The notes: generated by a model not told the origin, from the sequence alone. A stretch of 64,000 nt of DNA from Pseudomonas viridiflava (GCF_900582195.1 NZ_UTHA01000243.1:16407-80406), one strand, 5' to 3'; shown: positions 1 through 8,273, counted from the stretch's first letter. A program made the numbers and translations.

Positions 1-69
1 GTTCACCACATGCGACACCGTCGTGTAGGAAATTCCCGCGAGGGCTGCCACATCCTTGATCGTTGCCAT
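1..69 (-). CDS. rbsR: RbsR-type LacI-family repressor, N-terminal fragment
   Basis: Only the first 23 codons lie in the window; the gene runs off the left edge. They read MATIKDVAALAGISYTTVSH, the typical LacI-family helix-turn-helix start. It follows rbsC after 3 bases on the same strand, the usual place of rbsR in Pseudomonas ribose operons. The likely role is to repress the operon when ribose is absent by binding the palindrome at 3709-3722. The family is clear from the HTH; the ribose specificity is inferred from context. Confidence 0.85.
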   Translation of the reverse strand, partial: MATIKDVAALAGISYTTVSHVVN

Positions 70-72
70 GTC

Positions 73-1050
73 TTAGCCCCGGCGACTGGCGCGCTGACTG
101 CGATAAGTATCAAGCACTACCGCGATCACAATCACCGCACCGGTAATGATACGTTTGGTCGGCTCGGTCGCGCCGATCTGCGCCAGACCCGCCGCCAGTA
201 CCGAGATGATCAATACGCCGAAGAACGTGCTGATCACCGAACCGCGTCCGCCCATCAGGCTGGTACCGCCGATCACCACTGCGGCGATCACTTGCAGCTC
301 CAGACCGGAGCCGGCGTTCGGGTCAGCGGCTTCCAGACGGGAAATCTGAAACAGCGCGGCGATGCCGGCCAGCAGGCCCATCAAGCTGAACACCAGAATC
401 TTGTAGGGTTTCGGATTGATCCCCGCGAGCCGCACCGCCTCTTCGTTGGTACCGATGCCGATCAGGTAGCGACCGAATACGGTGCGAGTCAAAACCGCTT
501 GAGCAATGATGATCACCAGCAAGGCAATGATGAACGACGGCGAGATGCCGAACGCGATCGGGTTCGACAGCCAGGCGAACGAATCACCGATGTACGCGGT
601 GCGCGATCCGGTCATCTGATACGCCAGACCCCGAGCCATTTCCAGCACACCCAGAGAGACGATGAACGATGGAATCCGCCACGCCACAGTGATCGAACCG
701 GTGACAGTACCGGCCAGTGCCGCCACGGCCATGCCGAGCAACGCTGACGGCAACACGCCCCAGCCCCAACCGAGAATGGCGACGCTGACCGTCGAAGCGG
801 CCAGTGCCAGTACCGAACCCACCGACAGGTCGATGCCGCCGATGATCAACACGAAGGTCATGCCGACGGCCAGTACCATCAGGTCAGGAATCTGGTTGGC
901 CAGGGTGCTGAAGGTGTTATAGGACAGAAAGTGGCTGCTCAAGACCGAGAACAGCGCAATCATCGCCAGCAAGGCACCGGCCAGGCCCAGATAAGTGCCC
1001 AGACCATAGAAGTTGCCACTACGTTTGCCGGCAGGAGATGCAGTTTTCAT
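73..1050 (-). CDS. rbsC: Ribose ABC transporter permease RbsC
   Basis: This 325-residue inner-membrane protein has eight to ten hydrophobic segments and belongs to the BPD_transp_2 (RbsC/XylH) permease family. The family motif GGIDLSVGSV lies near residues 71-80, and VIGGTSLMGGRGS occurs in the C-terminal half. It forms the sugar channel used by RbsA and RbsB. Its start overlaps the rbsA stop by 4 bases, so the two are probably translationally coupled. Ribose is the best substrate guess from gene order; closely related permeases carry other pentoses or allose. Confidence 0.9.
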   Translation of the reverse strand: MKTASPAGKRSGNFYGLGTYLGLAGALLAMIALFSVLSSHFLSYNTFSTLANQIPDLMVLAVGMTFVLIIGGIDLSVGSVLALAASTVSVAILGWGWGVLPSALLGMAVAALAGTVTGSITVAWRIPSFIVSLGVLEMARGLAYQMTGSRTAYIGDSFAWLSNPIAFGISPSFIIALLVIIIAQAVLTRTVFGRYLIGIGTNEEAVRLAGINPKPYKILVFSLMGLLAGIAALFQISRLEAADPNAGSGLELQVIAAVVIGGTSLMGGRGSVISTFFGVLIISVLAAGLAQIGATEPTKRIITGAVIVIAVVLDTYRSQRASRRG

Positions 1051-2600
1051 GGGAGATCCCTAGGCGCCGCTTCGTTGAGCAACGCATCACGTTTTTGGTA
1101 GCCGGCGAACGCGGCGGCAAGCAAATCATCCTGGGTCCAGCTGTCTCGCTCGAAAGTGTCGATCAAGCGCCCTGCCGACAAAACGCCGATCCGGTCGCAG
1201 ATCAGCATCAGCTCGCGCAAGTCACTGGAGACCACTACCAGCGCTTTGCCCTGGCGAGTCAGTTCGCCAAGCAGGGCATAAATGTCGAATTTGGCGCCGA
1301 CGTCGATGCCGCGGGTCGGCTCGTCGAACAGCAGCACCGAACAGTCGCGCTCCAGCCAGCGGCCGATCACAACCTTCTGCTGGTTGCCGCCGGACAACTC
1401 TGAAACCAGTTGTGTCGGACTTGAACTGCGGATGCGCATGGCGTCGATCTGACGCTGCGCCAGAGCTGTCTCGTCGCCGCTATTGACGACACCGCCACTG
1501 GAAATCTCCGGCATGTTGCCGAGCGCGATGTTGGCACTGATCGACTGACTCAGCAGCAGGCCTTCACCCTTGCGATCCTCGGTAATCAACGCGATGCCGT
1601 TGCGTACGGCATCGACTGGCGAGCGCACACTGACGACTTTGGCTGGCGAGCCGAGGGCGATGGTGCCGCTGTCGGCGGTGTCTGCACCGAAGATCAAGCG
1701 CAGCAACTCTGTGCGGCCTGCCCCGATCAGTCCGGAAATCCCGAAAATCTCGCCGGCACGCACTTCGAAGGAGACATCGCGCACTTTGTCGGAGCGAGTC
1801 AAACCCGTGACAGTCAGCGCCGGAGCACCGATCTTGCGCGGGCCCATGTCGATATGCTCGCCGAGTTCACGACCAACCATCAGCGTAACCAGTTGCTCGC
1901 TGTTGTAATTGGCCATCGGCTCGACGCAAACCAGATTGCCGTCACGCAGCACGGCAATGCGCTGTGCGACTCGGGCCAGCTCTTCGAGACGGTGGGAAAT
2001 GTAGATGATCGAAACGCCGCGCGCCTGCAAGCGAGTGATCTGCTCAAAGAGCATTTCGACTTCACGCGCCGTAAGCATCGCGGTCGGCTCATCGAGAATC
2101 AGCACATGGCAATCGCCGATCAGGTTGCGGGCGATTTCGACCATCTGCTGATGCCCGATACCCAACTCGCCGACCAGCGTATCCGGATCAATTGCGTCGA
2201 GACCGACTTGCGCCATGGCTTCGATCGCCGCTTTGCGTAACTGCTTGCGGCTGATCCAGCCACCGTTGCTCGGCAGGTTGTCGAGAAACAGATTCTCCGC
2301 CACCGACAATGTCGGCAACAGATTGAGTTCTTGCATGACCATACGCACACCGAGGTCTTCAGCCTGGGTGCGACTGCCCGGTCGATAGTCCTTGCCCTGG
2401 AATTGCATCTGGCCGGTGGTCGGGGTGACCAGTCCGCCAATGATCTTCGACAGGGTACTTTTGCCGGCACCATTCTCGCCGGTCAGCGCCAGTACTTCAC
2501 CGCGCATCAGCGTCAGATCGATGCCGGTGAGCACCGGTTGCGCATAGGTCTTACCGATACCGCTGACCGAGAGGACAGCGTTCGGGGCGGAAACTGACAT
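1047..2600 (-). CDS. rbsA: Ribose ABC transporter ATP-binding protein RbsA
   Basis: At 517 residues this has the usual RbsA/MglA length, with two fused ABC domains. The first has Walker A GENGAGKST (about residues 42-50) and Walker B VLILDEPTA. The second has a degenerate P-loop, GLIGAGRTE, but an intact signature LSGGNQQKV and Walker B LLFDEPTRGID, as is normal in this family. It energises ribose uptake at the cytoplasmic face of RbsC. It lies 57 bases downstream of rbsB and overlaps rbsC by 4 bases. Confidence 0.93.
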   Translation of the reverse strand: MSVSAPNAVLSVSGIGKTYAQPVLTGIDLTLMRGEVLALTGENGAGKSTLSKIIGGLVTPTTGQMQFQGKDYRPGSRTQAEDLGVRMVMQELNLLPTLSVAENLFLDNLPSNGGWISRKQLRKAAIEAMAQVGLDAIDPDTLVGELGIGHQQMVEIARNLIGDCHVLILDEPTAMLTAREVEMLFEQITRLQARGVSIIYISHRLEELARVAQRIAVLRDGNLVCVEPMANYNSEQLVTLMVGRELGEHIDMGPRKIGAPALTVTGLTRSDKVRDVSFEVRAGEIFGISGLIGAGRTELLRLIFGADTADSGTIALGSPAKVVSVRSPVDAVRNGIALITEDRKGEGLLLSQSISANIALGNMPEISSGGVVNSGDETALAQRQIDAMRIRSSSPTQLVSELSGGNQQKVVIGRWLERDCSVLLFDEPTRGIDVGAKFDIYALLGELTRQGKALVVVSSDLRELMLICDRIGVLSAGRLIDTFERDSWTQDDLLAAAFAGYQKRDALLNEAAPRDLP

Positions 2601-2657
2601 AAAAAACTCTCCATGCGCTCGCCCGGACGGACGAGCGCCGTTGTGTCGCCAGAAGAC

Positions 2658-3614
2658 TTACTTGGTGACCAGCTCGACCGGTGTTTCGATCACGCCGTTG
2701 GCGCCGCTGTCGACTTTCTCGCCCTTGATGATTTTCAGCGCGGTTTCGATGCCGAACACTGCCTGCTTCGCAGCGAACTGGTCAGCCGTGGCCAACACGC
2801 GACCGTCCTTCAACATGGGCTTGATGGCATTGATGTTGTCGTAACCGACGACCTGAACCTGACCGGCCTTGCCAGCGGCACGCACTGCGGAAACCGCACC
2901 TACAGCCATGCTGTCGTTGCCGGCCAGCAATGCCTTGACATCCGGGTACTCGCTGAGGATCGACGCGGCAACCTTGTTGCCCTTGTCGATTTCCCAGTCA
3001 CCGGACTGCAGGGAAACGATCTTGATCTGCGCAGCGTCCATCGCATCCTTGAAGCCAGCGGTGCGCTGCTGGGCGTTGGTCGTGGTGGACACGCCTTCAA
3101 TGATGCCGACTTCGTCTCCGGCCTTGAGCTGCTTGGCCAGATATTCACCGACCAGACGTGCGCCTTTGCGATTGTCCGGGCCTACGAAGGGCACACTGAT
3201 ATTTTTGCTTTTGACGATGGCCGGATCGAGCTGATTGTCGATGTTGATCACGGTGATGCCGGCATCGACGGCTTTCTTGATCACCGGCACCATGGCCTTG
3301 GAATCGGAAGGCGCGATCACCAGTGCATTAACCTTGGCCAAAATCATCTGCTCGACGATGCGGGTCTGGCCAGCAGTATCGGTTTCATCCTTGATGCCGT
3401 TGGAGATCAGGTCGAAATCGGCGGAGTGTTCTTTCTGGTAGGCCTTGGCGCCATCTTCCATGGTCAGGAAGAATTCGTTGGCCAGAGACTTCATGACCAG
3501 CGCGACTTTAGGTTTTTCGGCGGATTCGGCGAATGCCGAGGAGACAGGTAGTGCGGCGGCTGTGGCAGCCAGCATAGCGACAGCAAGAAGACGTCCAGCG
3601 AATGGCAGCTTCAT
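2658..3614 (-). CDS. rbsB: Periplasmic ribose-binding protein RbsB
   Basis: This 318-residue Peripla_BP_4 protein has a Sec signal peptide (MKLPFAGR, a hydrophobic stretch, then SSAFA-ES near residue 29). The mature part carries sugar-binder features such as IAPSDSKAMVPVIKKA and VVGYDNINAIKPM. It captures sugar in the periplasm for RbsAC. As first gene of the operon it has a leader of about 100 bases containing the repressor operator. The exact sugar is inferred from the RbsABC-RbsR order. Confidence 0.9.
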   Translation of the reverse strand: MKLPFAGRLLAVAMLAATAAALPVSSAFAESAEKPKVALVMKSLANEFFLTMEDGAKAYQKEHSADFDLISNGIKDETDTAGQTRIVEQMILAKVNALVIAPSDSKAMVPVIKKAVDAGITVINIDNQLDPAIVKSKNISVPFVGPDNRKGARLVGEYLAKQLKAGDEVGIIEGVSTTTNAQQRTAGFKDAMDAAQIKIVSLQSGDWEIDKGNKVAASILSEYPDVKALLAGNDSMAVGAVSAVRAAGKAGQVQVVGYDNINAIKPMLKDGRVLATADQFAAKQAVFGIETALKIIKGEKVDSGANGVIETPVELVTK

Positions 3615-3708
3615 GGGTTCACTCCGATCTTATGATTATTGTGAGCAACGCTTGCGCTGGCGTAAGCTAACTCGCTTTCTTCCGGGCCATACAATGCCGA
3701 GAGAGCCG

Positions 3709-3759
3709 CGCAAACGTTTGCGTAGACCGAACTATGCGAATCCAGCCGACATTTGTCAA
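3709..3759 (-). promoter_or_regulatory. rbs promoter with LacI-type (RbsR) operator
   Basis: On the minus strand TTGACA (3754-3759) and CATAGT (3731-3736) are spaced by 17 bases, a near-consensus sigma70 promoter. Just downstream, over the expected transcription start, lies the perfect 14-base palindrome CGCAAACGTTTGCG (3709-3722), which has the CG-centred form of LacI-family operators. A weaker half-matching site, GCAACGCTTGC, lies at about 3645-3655. Operator position predicts repression by blocking initiation. Confidence 0.8.
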
Positions 3760-3815
3760 CAATCAGAAATCGTCACTTGTTGTAGGGCGAATCGTCCGAC
3801 TCGCCCTTGCGCTGC

Positions 3816-4262
3816 TTATACCGTGGTGCTGACCAAATTGCCGCTAGTGGAACTCTTGGACATTTCCTTGACCAATGCACCCGCTACTTCTGCCATCGCG
3901 GCGCTGGTTTGCGCGATCTGCCCCTGAATCGACATAACCGCCTGCGACTTCGCCTCGGGCGTCGGATAGGTTTCAGCTTGTGCCGCAGCCAGTTGCTGTT
4001 GCTGCTCCTGAAGCTGCTTTTGCAATTCCTGCATGCGCTTGAGCAGCATCTTGACGGTAACGCTCAGGTTGCTGCCACTTTCAGCCTTGCTGTCTTCTTG
4101 CGCAGCGCCACCGGTTCTGACCTGATTGCTCTCATCTTTCTCAGTGCCCAGCGCCTCGGTGGAAGCATCCGCTTCCGCCTCGCTCATTGCATTGATGGTC
4201 GCTGCGGTTTTGCCGCCGATCGTGACTGCGCCAGGATTTGAAAAACCGACCGTCAGTGACAT
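3816..4262 (-). CDS. FlxA-like hypothetical protein with a glutamine-rich coiled coil
   Basis: This 148-residue soluble protein has no signal peptide. The N-terminal third is rich in A, G, T and acidic residues. Residues of about 70-100 form a heptad-like coiled coil (LLKRMQELQKQLQEQQQQL), followed by a helical region ending near SKSSTSG. It resembles the small FlxA-like proteins common in Pseudomonas, whose function is unsettled. It is a single gene with its own promoter region. The inverted repeat AGGGCGA/TCGCCCT at about 3783-3806 sits just after its stop and may end its transcript, though there is no T run. Confidence 0.6.
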   Translation of the reverse strand: MSLTVGFSNPGAVTIGGKTAATINAMSEAEADASTEALGTEKDESNQVRTGGAAQEDSKAESGSNLSVTVKMLLKRMQELQKQLQEQQQQLAAAQAETYPTPEAKSQAVMSIQGQIAQTSAAMAEVAGALVKEMSKSSTSGNLVSTTV

Positions 4263-4375
4263 GTGAACTCCCTAAAATTCAGTTTCCTTGAACACCCATC
4301 GGCCCGCGCGAGGGTTTCTTTAGCAGAAAAACCGAAACCGGCAACCCGAATCACTCGACAAAAGCAGTAGTCCCT

Positions 4376-4420
4376 TTCGGAGAGCCGAACGCGAAAGCGT
4401 CCGTTGTTCGGAAACCCGGA
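4376..4420 (+). promoter_or_regulatory. Two AauR-like enhancer boxes upstream of ansB
   Basis: TTCGG-AGAG-CCGAA at 4376-4389 matches exactly the TTCGGNNNNCCGAA motif described for the acidic amino acid regulator AauR of P. putida. A second copy with one mismatch, TTCGG-AAAC-CCGGA, is at 4407-4420, 31 bases further on (about three helical turns). Both lie 85-130 bases upstream of a sigma54 promoter, where an enhancer-binding protein would sit. The rest of 4263-4611 holds no gene that I can support. Confidence 0.65.
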
Positions 4421-4505
4421 TAAACGATTCACCCCGCGATTCTCCAGCTCATAAAATCTTGATGTAAATCATCAAGTTAAACATTTCCCTGAGGCAAAGT
4501 ACGGG

Positions 4506-4521
4506 TGGTACAAATCCTGCT
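4506..4521 (+). promoter_or_regulatory. Sigma54 (RpoN) -24/-12 promoter of ansB
   Basis: TGGTACAAATCCTGCT aligns with the RpoN consensus TGGCACGNNNNTTGCT. GG at 4507-4508 and GC at 4519-4520 have the required 10-base gap. Transcription would begin near 4532 and leave a leader of about 80 bases before the ansB ATG. Together with the upstream AauR-like boxes it predicts induction by glutamate/aspartate. Confidence 0.65.
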
Positions 4522-4611
4522 CCCTTCACCGCACTCCGGGCATCCAGATCGGCTTGGGGTGCATCTAGATGAACCTGCATCAGCACCGTCTCACTACTAG
4601 AGAGAAAAATA

Positions 4612-5700
4612 ATGAAATCTGCTTTCAACACTTTGGTTCCGGGCGCTTTGGCCCTCCTCCTGCTCCTGCCTACCGCCCTTCAGGCAAAAGAAGTCGAAAC
4701 CCAGACCAAGCTCGCTAACGTCGTGGTACTTGCTACGGGCGGCACCATTGCCGGTGCTGGCGCGAGCGCCGCCAACAGCGCCACCTACCAGGCGGCCAAG
4801 GTGGGTGTCGAACAATTGATCGCCGGCATTCCCGAACTGAGCAAACTGGCGAACGTGCGTGGCGAGCAGGTCATGCAGATTGCCTCGGAGAGCATCACCA
4901 ACGAAAACCTGCTGCAACTGGGTCGCCGCGTGGCCGAGTTGGCTGACAGCAAAGACGTCGACGGCATCGTCATTACCCACGGCACCGACACCCTGGAAGA
5001 AACCGCTTACTTCCTCAACCTGGTGGAAAAAACCGACAAGCCGATCATCGTCGTCGGCTCGATGCGTCCGGGCACCGCCATGTCCGCCGATGGCATGCTT
5101 AACCTGTACAACGCCGTGGCCGTGGCCAGCAGCAAAGAAGCGCATGGCAAAGGCGTACTGGTGACCATGAACGATGAAATCCAGTCCGGTCGTGACGTCA
5201 GCAAGATGATCAACATCAAGACCGAGGCCTTCAAAAGTGCCTGGGGCCCACTGGGCATGGTGGTCGAAGGCAAATCCTACTGGTTCCGCTTGCCAGCCAA
5301 GCGTCACACCATGGATTCGGAATTCGACATCAAAAATATCAAGAGCCTTCCTGACGTAGAAATCGCTTATTCCTACGGCAACGTTAGCGATACAGCCTAC
5401 AAGGCTCTGGCCCAGTCCGGTGCCAAGGCCATTATCCATGCCGGCACCGGTAACGGCTCGGTCTCCTCCCGCGTGGTTCCAGCCCTGCAAGCACTGCGCA
5501 AGGATGGCGTACAAATCATTCGTTCGTCCCACGTCAATGCTGGCGGTTTCGTTTTGCGTAACGCCGAACAACCGGATGATAAATACGACTGGGTAGTCGC
5601 TCACGACCTCAACCCGCAAAAAGCCCGCATCCTGGCAATGGTCGCGCTGACCAAGACCAACGACAGTAAAGAGCTGCAACGGATGTTCTGGGAATACTGA
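4612..5700 (+). CDS. ansB: Periplasmic glutaminase-asparaginase
   Basis: This enzyme hydrolyses glutamine and asparagine to glutamate and aspartate plus ammonia in the periplasm. The 362-residue precursor has a Sec signal peptide (hydrophobic residues 11-20, likely cut after ALQA at 25), leaving about 337 residues, the length of Pseudomonas glutaminase-asparaginases. The type II signatures are present: TGGTIAG with the nucleophile Thr near residue 45, and HGTDTLEETAYFL with the second catalytic Thr-Asp pair. The Ala-Gly rich loop after Thr45 suits the dual-specificity branch. It stands alone, behind a sigma54 promoter and AauR-like boxes. A weak GC-rich hairpin follows at about 5711-5729. Confidence 0.93.
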   Translation: MKSAFNTLVPGALALLLLLPTALQAKEVETQTKLANVVVLATGGTIAGAGASAANSATYQAAKVGVEQLIAGIPELSKLANVRGEQVMQIASESITNENLLQLGRRVAELADSKDVDGIVITHGTDTLEETAYFLNLVEKTDKPIIVVGSMRPGTAMSADGMLNLYNAVAVASSKEAHGKGVLVTMNDEIQSGRDVSKMINIKTEAFKSAWGPLGMVVEGKSYWFRLPAKRHTMDSEFDIKNIKSLPDVEIAYSYGNVSDTAYKALAQSGAKAIIHAGTGNGSVSSRVVPALQALRKDGVQIIRSSHVNAGGFVLRNAEQPDDKYDWVVAHDLNPQKARILAMVALTKTNDSKELQRMFWEY

Positions 5701-5869
5701 TTGACCTTCGCCCGATCAATTCTCGATCGGGCAACCTGCGCACTACTCGCCCAACAGGTGGGTAGTGCGTCGCTTACAACACTCTCGCATTTTTCCTACA
5801 AAAAACTCGACACGACCTACACCAAAATCCGAAAACCGCTGTCAGAGGATTTTCTTGAATTTTAAGCAG

Positions 5870-5910
5870 TTGCGAAAATGCTTACAGTTAAATACTGTAT
5901 GCACGTACAG
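5870..5910 (+). promoter_or_regulatory. SOS promoter with LexA box upstream of DUF1654-endA
   Basis: CTGTATGCACGTACAG at 5895-5910 fits the LexA box form CTG-N10-CAG, with half-sites CTGTAT and (on the other strand) CTGTAC. It overlaps a sigma70 -10 (TACTGT, 5893-5898) that is 17 bases from a -35 (TTGCGA, 5870-5875), so bound LexA should block RNA polymerase. The next gene starts 18 bases after the box. Confidence 0.8.
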
Positions 5911-5928
5911 CTTAATAAGGATAACCTC

Positions 5929-6168
5929 GTGGCCACCTCCCCTGATGCTCCTGACGCTTACGAACGCATGGGCATGCGCGTTCAGAAAATCATCAATTCC
6001 CCGACCGCCCAAAAAGCCAAAGCCGCACTGATCTTCCGTTTGCCGGACGAGCCGATGGACGACTGGGAGCGTCTGCTTGAGGAAATCGACGAGAACGACA
6101 ACGTCACCCTCGCCTATCGCGACGACGGTGGCGTGCAGATTTTTTGGGTTGTACCGAAGGAAGATTGA
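5929..6168 (+). CDS. DUF1654 family protein, predicted SOS-regulated
   Basis: This 79-residue cytosolic protein matches my recollection of DUF1654, a family known mainly from Pseudomonas and of unknown function. Its conserved core is AYERMGMRVQKIINSPTAQKA, then a helix and a C-terminal strand pair (VTLAYRDDGGVQIFWV). The frame is open upstream to an ATG at 5878, but that codon lies between the promoter -35 and -10. I chose GTG 5929, which has AAGGA 7 bases upstream. The gene sits 4 bases before endA, so the two form an operon under the LexA box. A role linked to DNA damage is inference from this position only. Confidence 0.8.
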   Translation: MATSPDAPDAYERMGMRVQKIINSPTAQKAKAALIFRLPDEPMDDWERLLEEIDENDNVTLAYRDDGGVQIFWVVPKED

Positions 6169-6172
6169 TTCA

Positions 6173-6862
6173 ATGAGTGTCCGCTGTTTTGCTTTGCTGC
6201 TTTTGTTTATCGCCATGGGTGCCCAGGCTGGCGCACCCCGCACCTTTACCGAAGCCAAGAAGGTCGCATGGAAGCTTTATGCGCCGCAGTCCACAGAGTT
6301 TTATTGCGGGTGCAAGTACACCGGCAACAAGGTGGATCTGAAGGCGTGCGGTTACGTACCGCGCAAGAATGCCAAGCGTGCGTCACGCATTGAATGGGAA
6401 CACATCGTGCCGGCCTGGCAGTTCGGTCATCAGCGTCAGTGCTGGCAGGCAGGTGGACGCAAGAACTGCACGCGTTACGACCCAAGCTATCAAAAGGCTG
6501 AAGCCGATCTGCATAACCTGGTGCCGAGTATTGGCGAGGTCAATGGCGACCGCAGCAACTTCAGTTACGGTTGGCTGCCGGTGCAATCCGGGCAGTACGG
6601 TTCGTGCCTGACCCAGGTCGACTTCAAGGCGAAGAAGGTCATGCCTCGCCCGTCGATTCGCGGCATGATCGCCCGCACTTACTTCTACATGAGCAAGCAA
6701 TACGGCTTGCGCCTGTCGAAACAGGATCGACAACTGTACGAGGCGTGGGATAAGACCTACCCGGTGCAGGACTGGGAGCGTCAGCGCAATCAGAGCGTGG
6801 CGTGCGTGATGGGGCGCGGCAATGAATTTGTCGGCCCGGTGAATATGAAAGCCTGCGGTTGA
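6173..6862 (+). CDS. endA: Periplasmic endonuclease I
   Basis: Endonuclease I cleaves double-stranded DNA in the periplasm. The 229-residue precursor has a signal peptide ending near GAQAG (about residue 20). The nuclease core shows the conserved EWEHIVPAWQFG near residues 76-87 with the catalytic His, then a Cys-rich segment and DLHNLVPSIGEVNGDRSN, typical of EndA/NucM enzymes. Cysteines at regular places fit periplasmic disulphides. The ATG at 6173 was chosen because it is followed at once by the signal peptide and lies 4 bases after the DUF1654 stop. A strong terminator follows. Confidence 0.93.
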   Translation: MSVRCFALLLLFIAMGAQAGAPRTFTEAKKVAWKLYAPQSTEFYCGCKYTGNKVDLKACGYVPRKNAKRASRIEWEHIVPAWQFGHQRQCWQAGGRKNCTRYDPSYQKAEADLHNLVPSIGEVNGDRSNFSYGWLPVQSGQYGSCLTQVDFKAKKVMPRPSIRGMIARTYFYMSKQYGLRLSKQDRQLYEAWDKTYPVQDWERQRNQSVACVMGRGNEFVGPVNMKACG

Positions 6863-6878
6863 TCGACCACTAAAAATA

Positions 6879-6912
6879 AAAGGCCTCGAACGTCATGTCC
6901 GAGGCCTTTTTT
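6879..6912 (+). terminator. Rho-independent terminator after endA
   Basis: AAAGGCCTCG and CGAGGCCTTT pair over an 11-base loop and are followed by more T residues. It ends the DUF1654-endA operon. The A run on the other side means it could also stop the converging minus-strand gene. Confidence 0.85.
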
Positions 6913-6916
6913 GTGG

Positions 6917-7819
6917 TTAGCTGCCCGCCTTGTTGTAACGCCAGTAACCCATCAGGTTGAGCGACTCCCTCGGGATCCCGCACTCTTTGATCAGGTACCT
7001 GCGCAGGCTCATCACCGCGGCGCTTTCTCCAGCGATCCAGCCATAGAAACCCTCACTGGCTGTATCGGCGATTTCCCAAAGAATCTCTTTGTCGATATCG
7101 ACCTCGGCCAACTCGACAGCCTGGACGATGGACGAGGCATGAATGGGTGGAACGGCTTTCTGTACTGCCGCCACCATCAACATACCGGCACTGGCCTGAT
7201 CCCGGATCAGCCACTGCACCGTCAGCCCGGCCCAATCGGGAACTGCCAGCATATCTTCGACACTGTCGACTTCGAAAAACGCCTGTGTCAGGGGAGGTTC
7301 AGCCATAGCGGCCAACTCATCGAGAATGCCCATGGCCGCAGGTAGCGCGGTGCCGTCGGCGACCAGCAGAACCTGCTTGAGGATCTGCGGTGGCTTCCAT
7401 TCGAATCCTCCGGCGTCTTGTGCGGAAAAGCGGCGATCCGGTGCGAGAATCTGCATCGAATCACCGGGCTGCGCCCGAAGCGCCCAACGCGAAGCCGGTC
7501 CGGTTTCGCCATGCAGAACGAAATCAATATCCACTTCGCCTTGTTCGGCACGCAAATGACGAATGGTGTAGGTGCGCATCGCCGGACGCCGATCGGCAAT
7601 CATTGCCTTGAAGCGGTTGTACCAACCCTCGCTCTGAGCAAGCCTGGCAGGCGATCCATCAGCCGCAGGAAAAAACAGTTTCACCCTTTGATCCGGCGCC
7701 CAGGTGGCCATTTCTCTAACAGCAGGACTGGCCAGCGTGATCCGCATCATGTGCGGGCTGAGCAAGGTTTTGCGATGCAGGATAACGTCGAACAGCTGGT
7801 AAGGATTGGCGGAGGCCAT
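6917..7819 (-). CDS. Siderophore-interacting protein (FAD-dependent ferric reductase)
   Basis: This 300-residue protein belongs to the ViuB/SIP family, cytosolic flavoproteins that reduce ferric siderophores to release iron. The N-terminal FAD domain has MRTYTIRHLR (about residues 80-89) and the C-terminal NAD(P)H domain has LLVADGTALPAAMGIL. The end LNLMGYWRYNKA is the typical SIP terminus. The frame is open for 42 more codons upstream, but the start at 7819 has AAGGAG at good spacing and begins with the folded domain. No siderophore synthesis or receptor genes lie nearby. Confidence 0.88.
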   Translation of the reverse strand: MASANPYQLFDVILHRKTLLSPHMMRITLASPAVREMATWAPDQRVKLFFPAADGSPARLAQSEGWYNRFKAMIADRRPAMRTYTIRHLRAEQGEVDIDFVLHGETGPASRWALRAQPGDSMQILAPDRRFSAQDAGGFEWKPPQILKQVLLVADGTALPAAMGILDELAAMAEPPLTQAFFEVDSVEDMLAVPDWAGLTVQWLIRDQASAGMLMVAAVQKAVPPIHASSIVQAVELAEVDIDKEILWEIADTASEGFYGWIAGESAAVMSLRRYLIKECGIPRESLNLMGYWRYNKAGS

Positions 7820-7907
7820 GCGGAGCTCCTTCGGAAAAATCGTGACTGACTCGTAAAAGACGAGCCACGTCCGAGGTCCTTTAGGTCGCTCCGCTGAAAT
7901 GCAGCAT

Positions 7908-8273
7908 TTACGGCGTGAGCGGGTGCTCAACCACCACCGATTCAATATTCTGCTTCTTGGCTTTCACCAGAGCAGCATCCACTTGTACTTTTCGGGCCTC
8001 AGCTTCGGCTTGCGAGTTGAAAGGACCAATCAGAATTCGCGCTTTGCCACTGCTGTCCTTGATCACCGTAGGCACGAAGGCGTGCTCAATCAACCAGCCG
8101 CTCAGGTCGCTGATAGCCTGCGGGGTCTCGCCGCGCACTTCGAGATCCCATTGTGGTGCGGCCGCAGCAGGCGCCGTCACTACAGCCGATTGTGGTTTTG
8201 CTGCGTCTGCATTCTTGCCTTCACCACAGCCAGTCAATACCAGAGCCGCGACCAACCAAACCAATTTGCGCAC
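7908..8273 (-). CDS. SPOR-domain lipoprotein
   Basis: This 121-residue protein has a lipobox (LVLTGC, Cys at residue 16), an Ala-rich linker and a SPOR-like domain in the C-terminal 70 residues, including ARILIGPFNSQAEAEARKVQ. SPOR domains bind denuded glycan strands of peptidoglycan, often at the division septum. The likely location is the inner leaflet of the outer membrane or the periplasmic face. It diverges from rsmE. The particular function is unknown. Confidence 0.8.
   Translation of the reverse strand: MRKLVWLVAALVLTGCGEGKNADAAKPQSAVVTAPAAAAPQWDLEVRGETPQAISDLSGWLIEHAFVPTVIKDSSGKARILIGPFNSQAEAEARKVQVDAALVKAKKQNIESVVVEHPLTP

Noticed and set aside
4459..4472. Possible ANR/FNR box (TTGATGTAAATCAT) upstream of ansB
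   Set aside because: It has one mismatch to TTGAT-N4-ATCAA and lies upstream of a sigma54 promoter where ANR is not expected to act; left as a chance match.
4597..5679. 360-codon frame antisense to ansB
   Set aside because: It is a shadow of ansB, whose signal peptide and active-site motifs are clear.
5878..5928. ATG 5878 as the start of the DUF1654 gene
   Set aside because: It lies between the promoter -35 and -10, so it would not be in the transcript, and the added residues are encoded by the LexA box.
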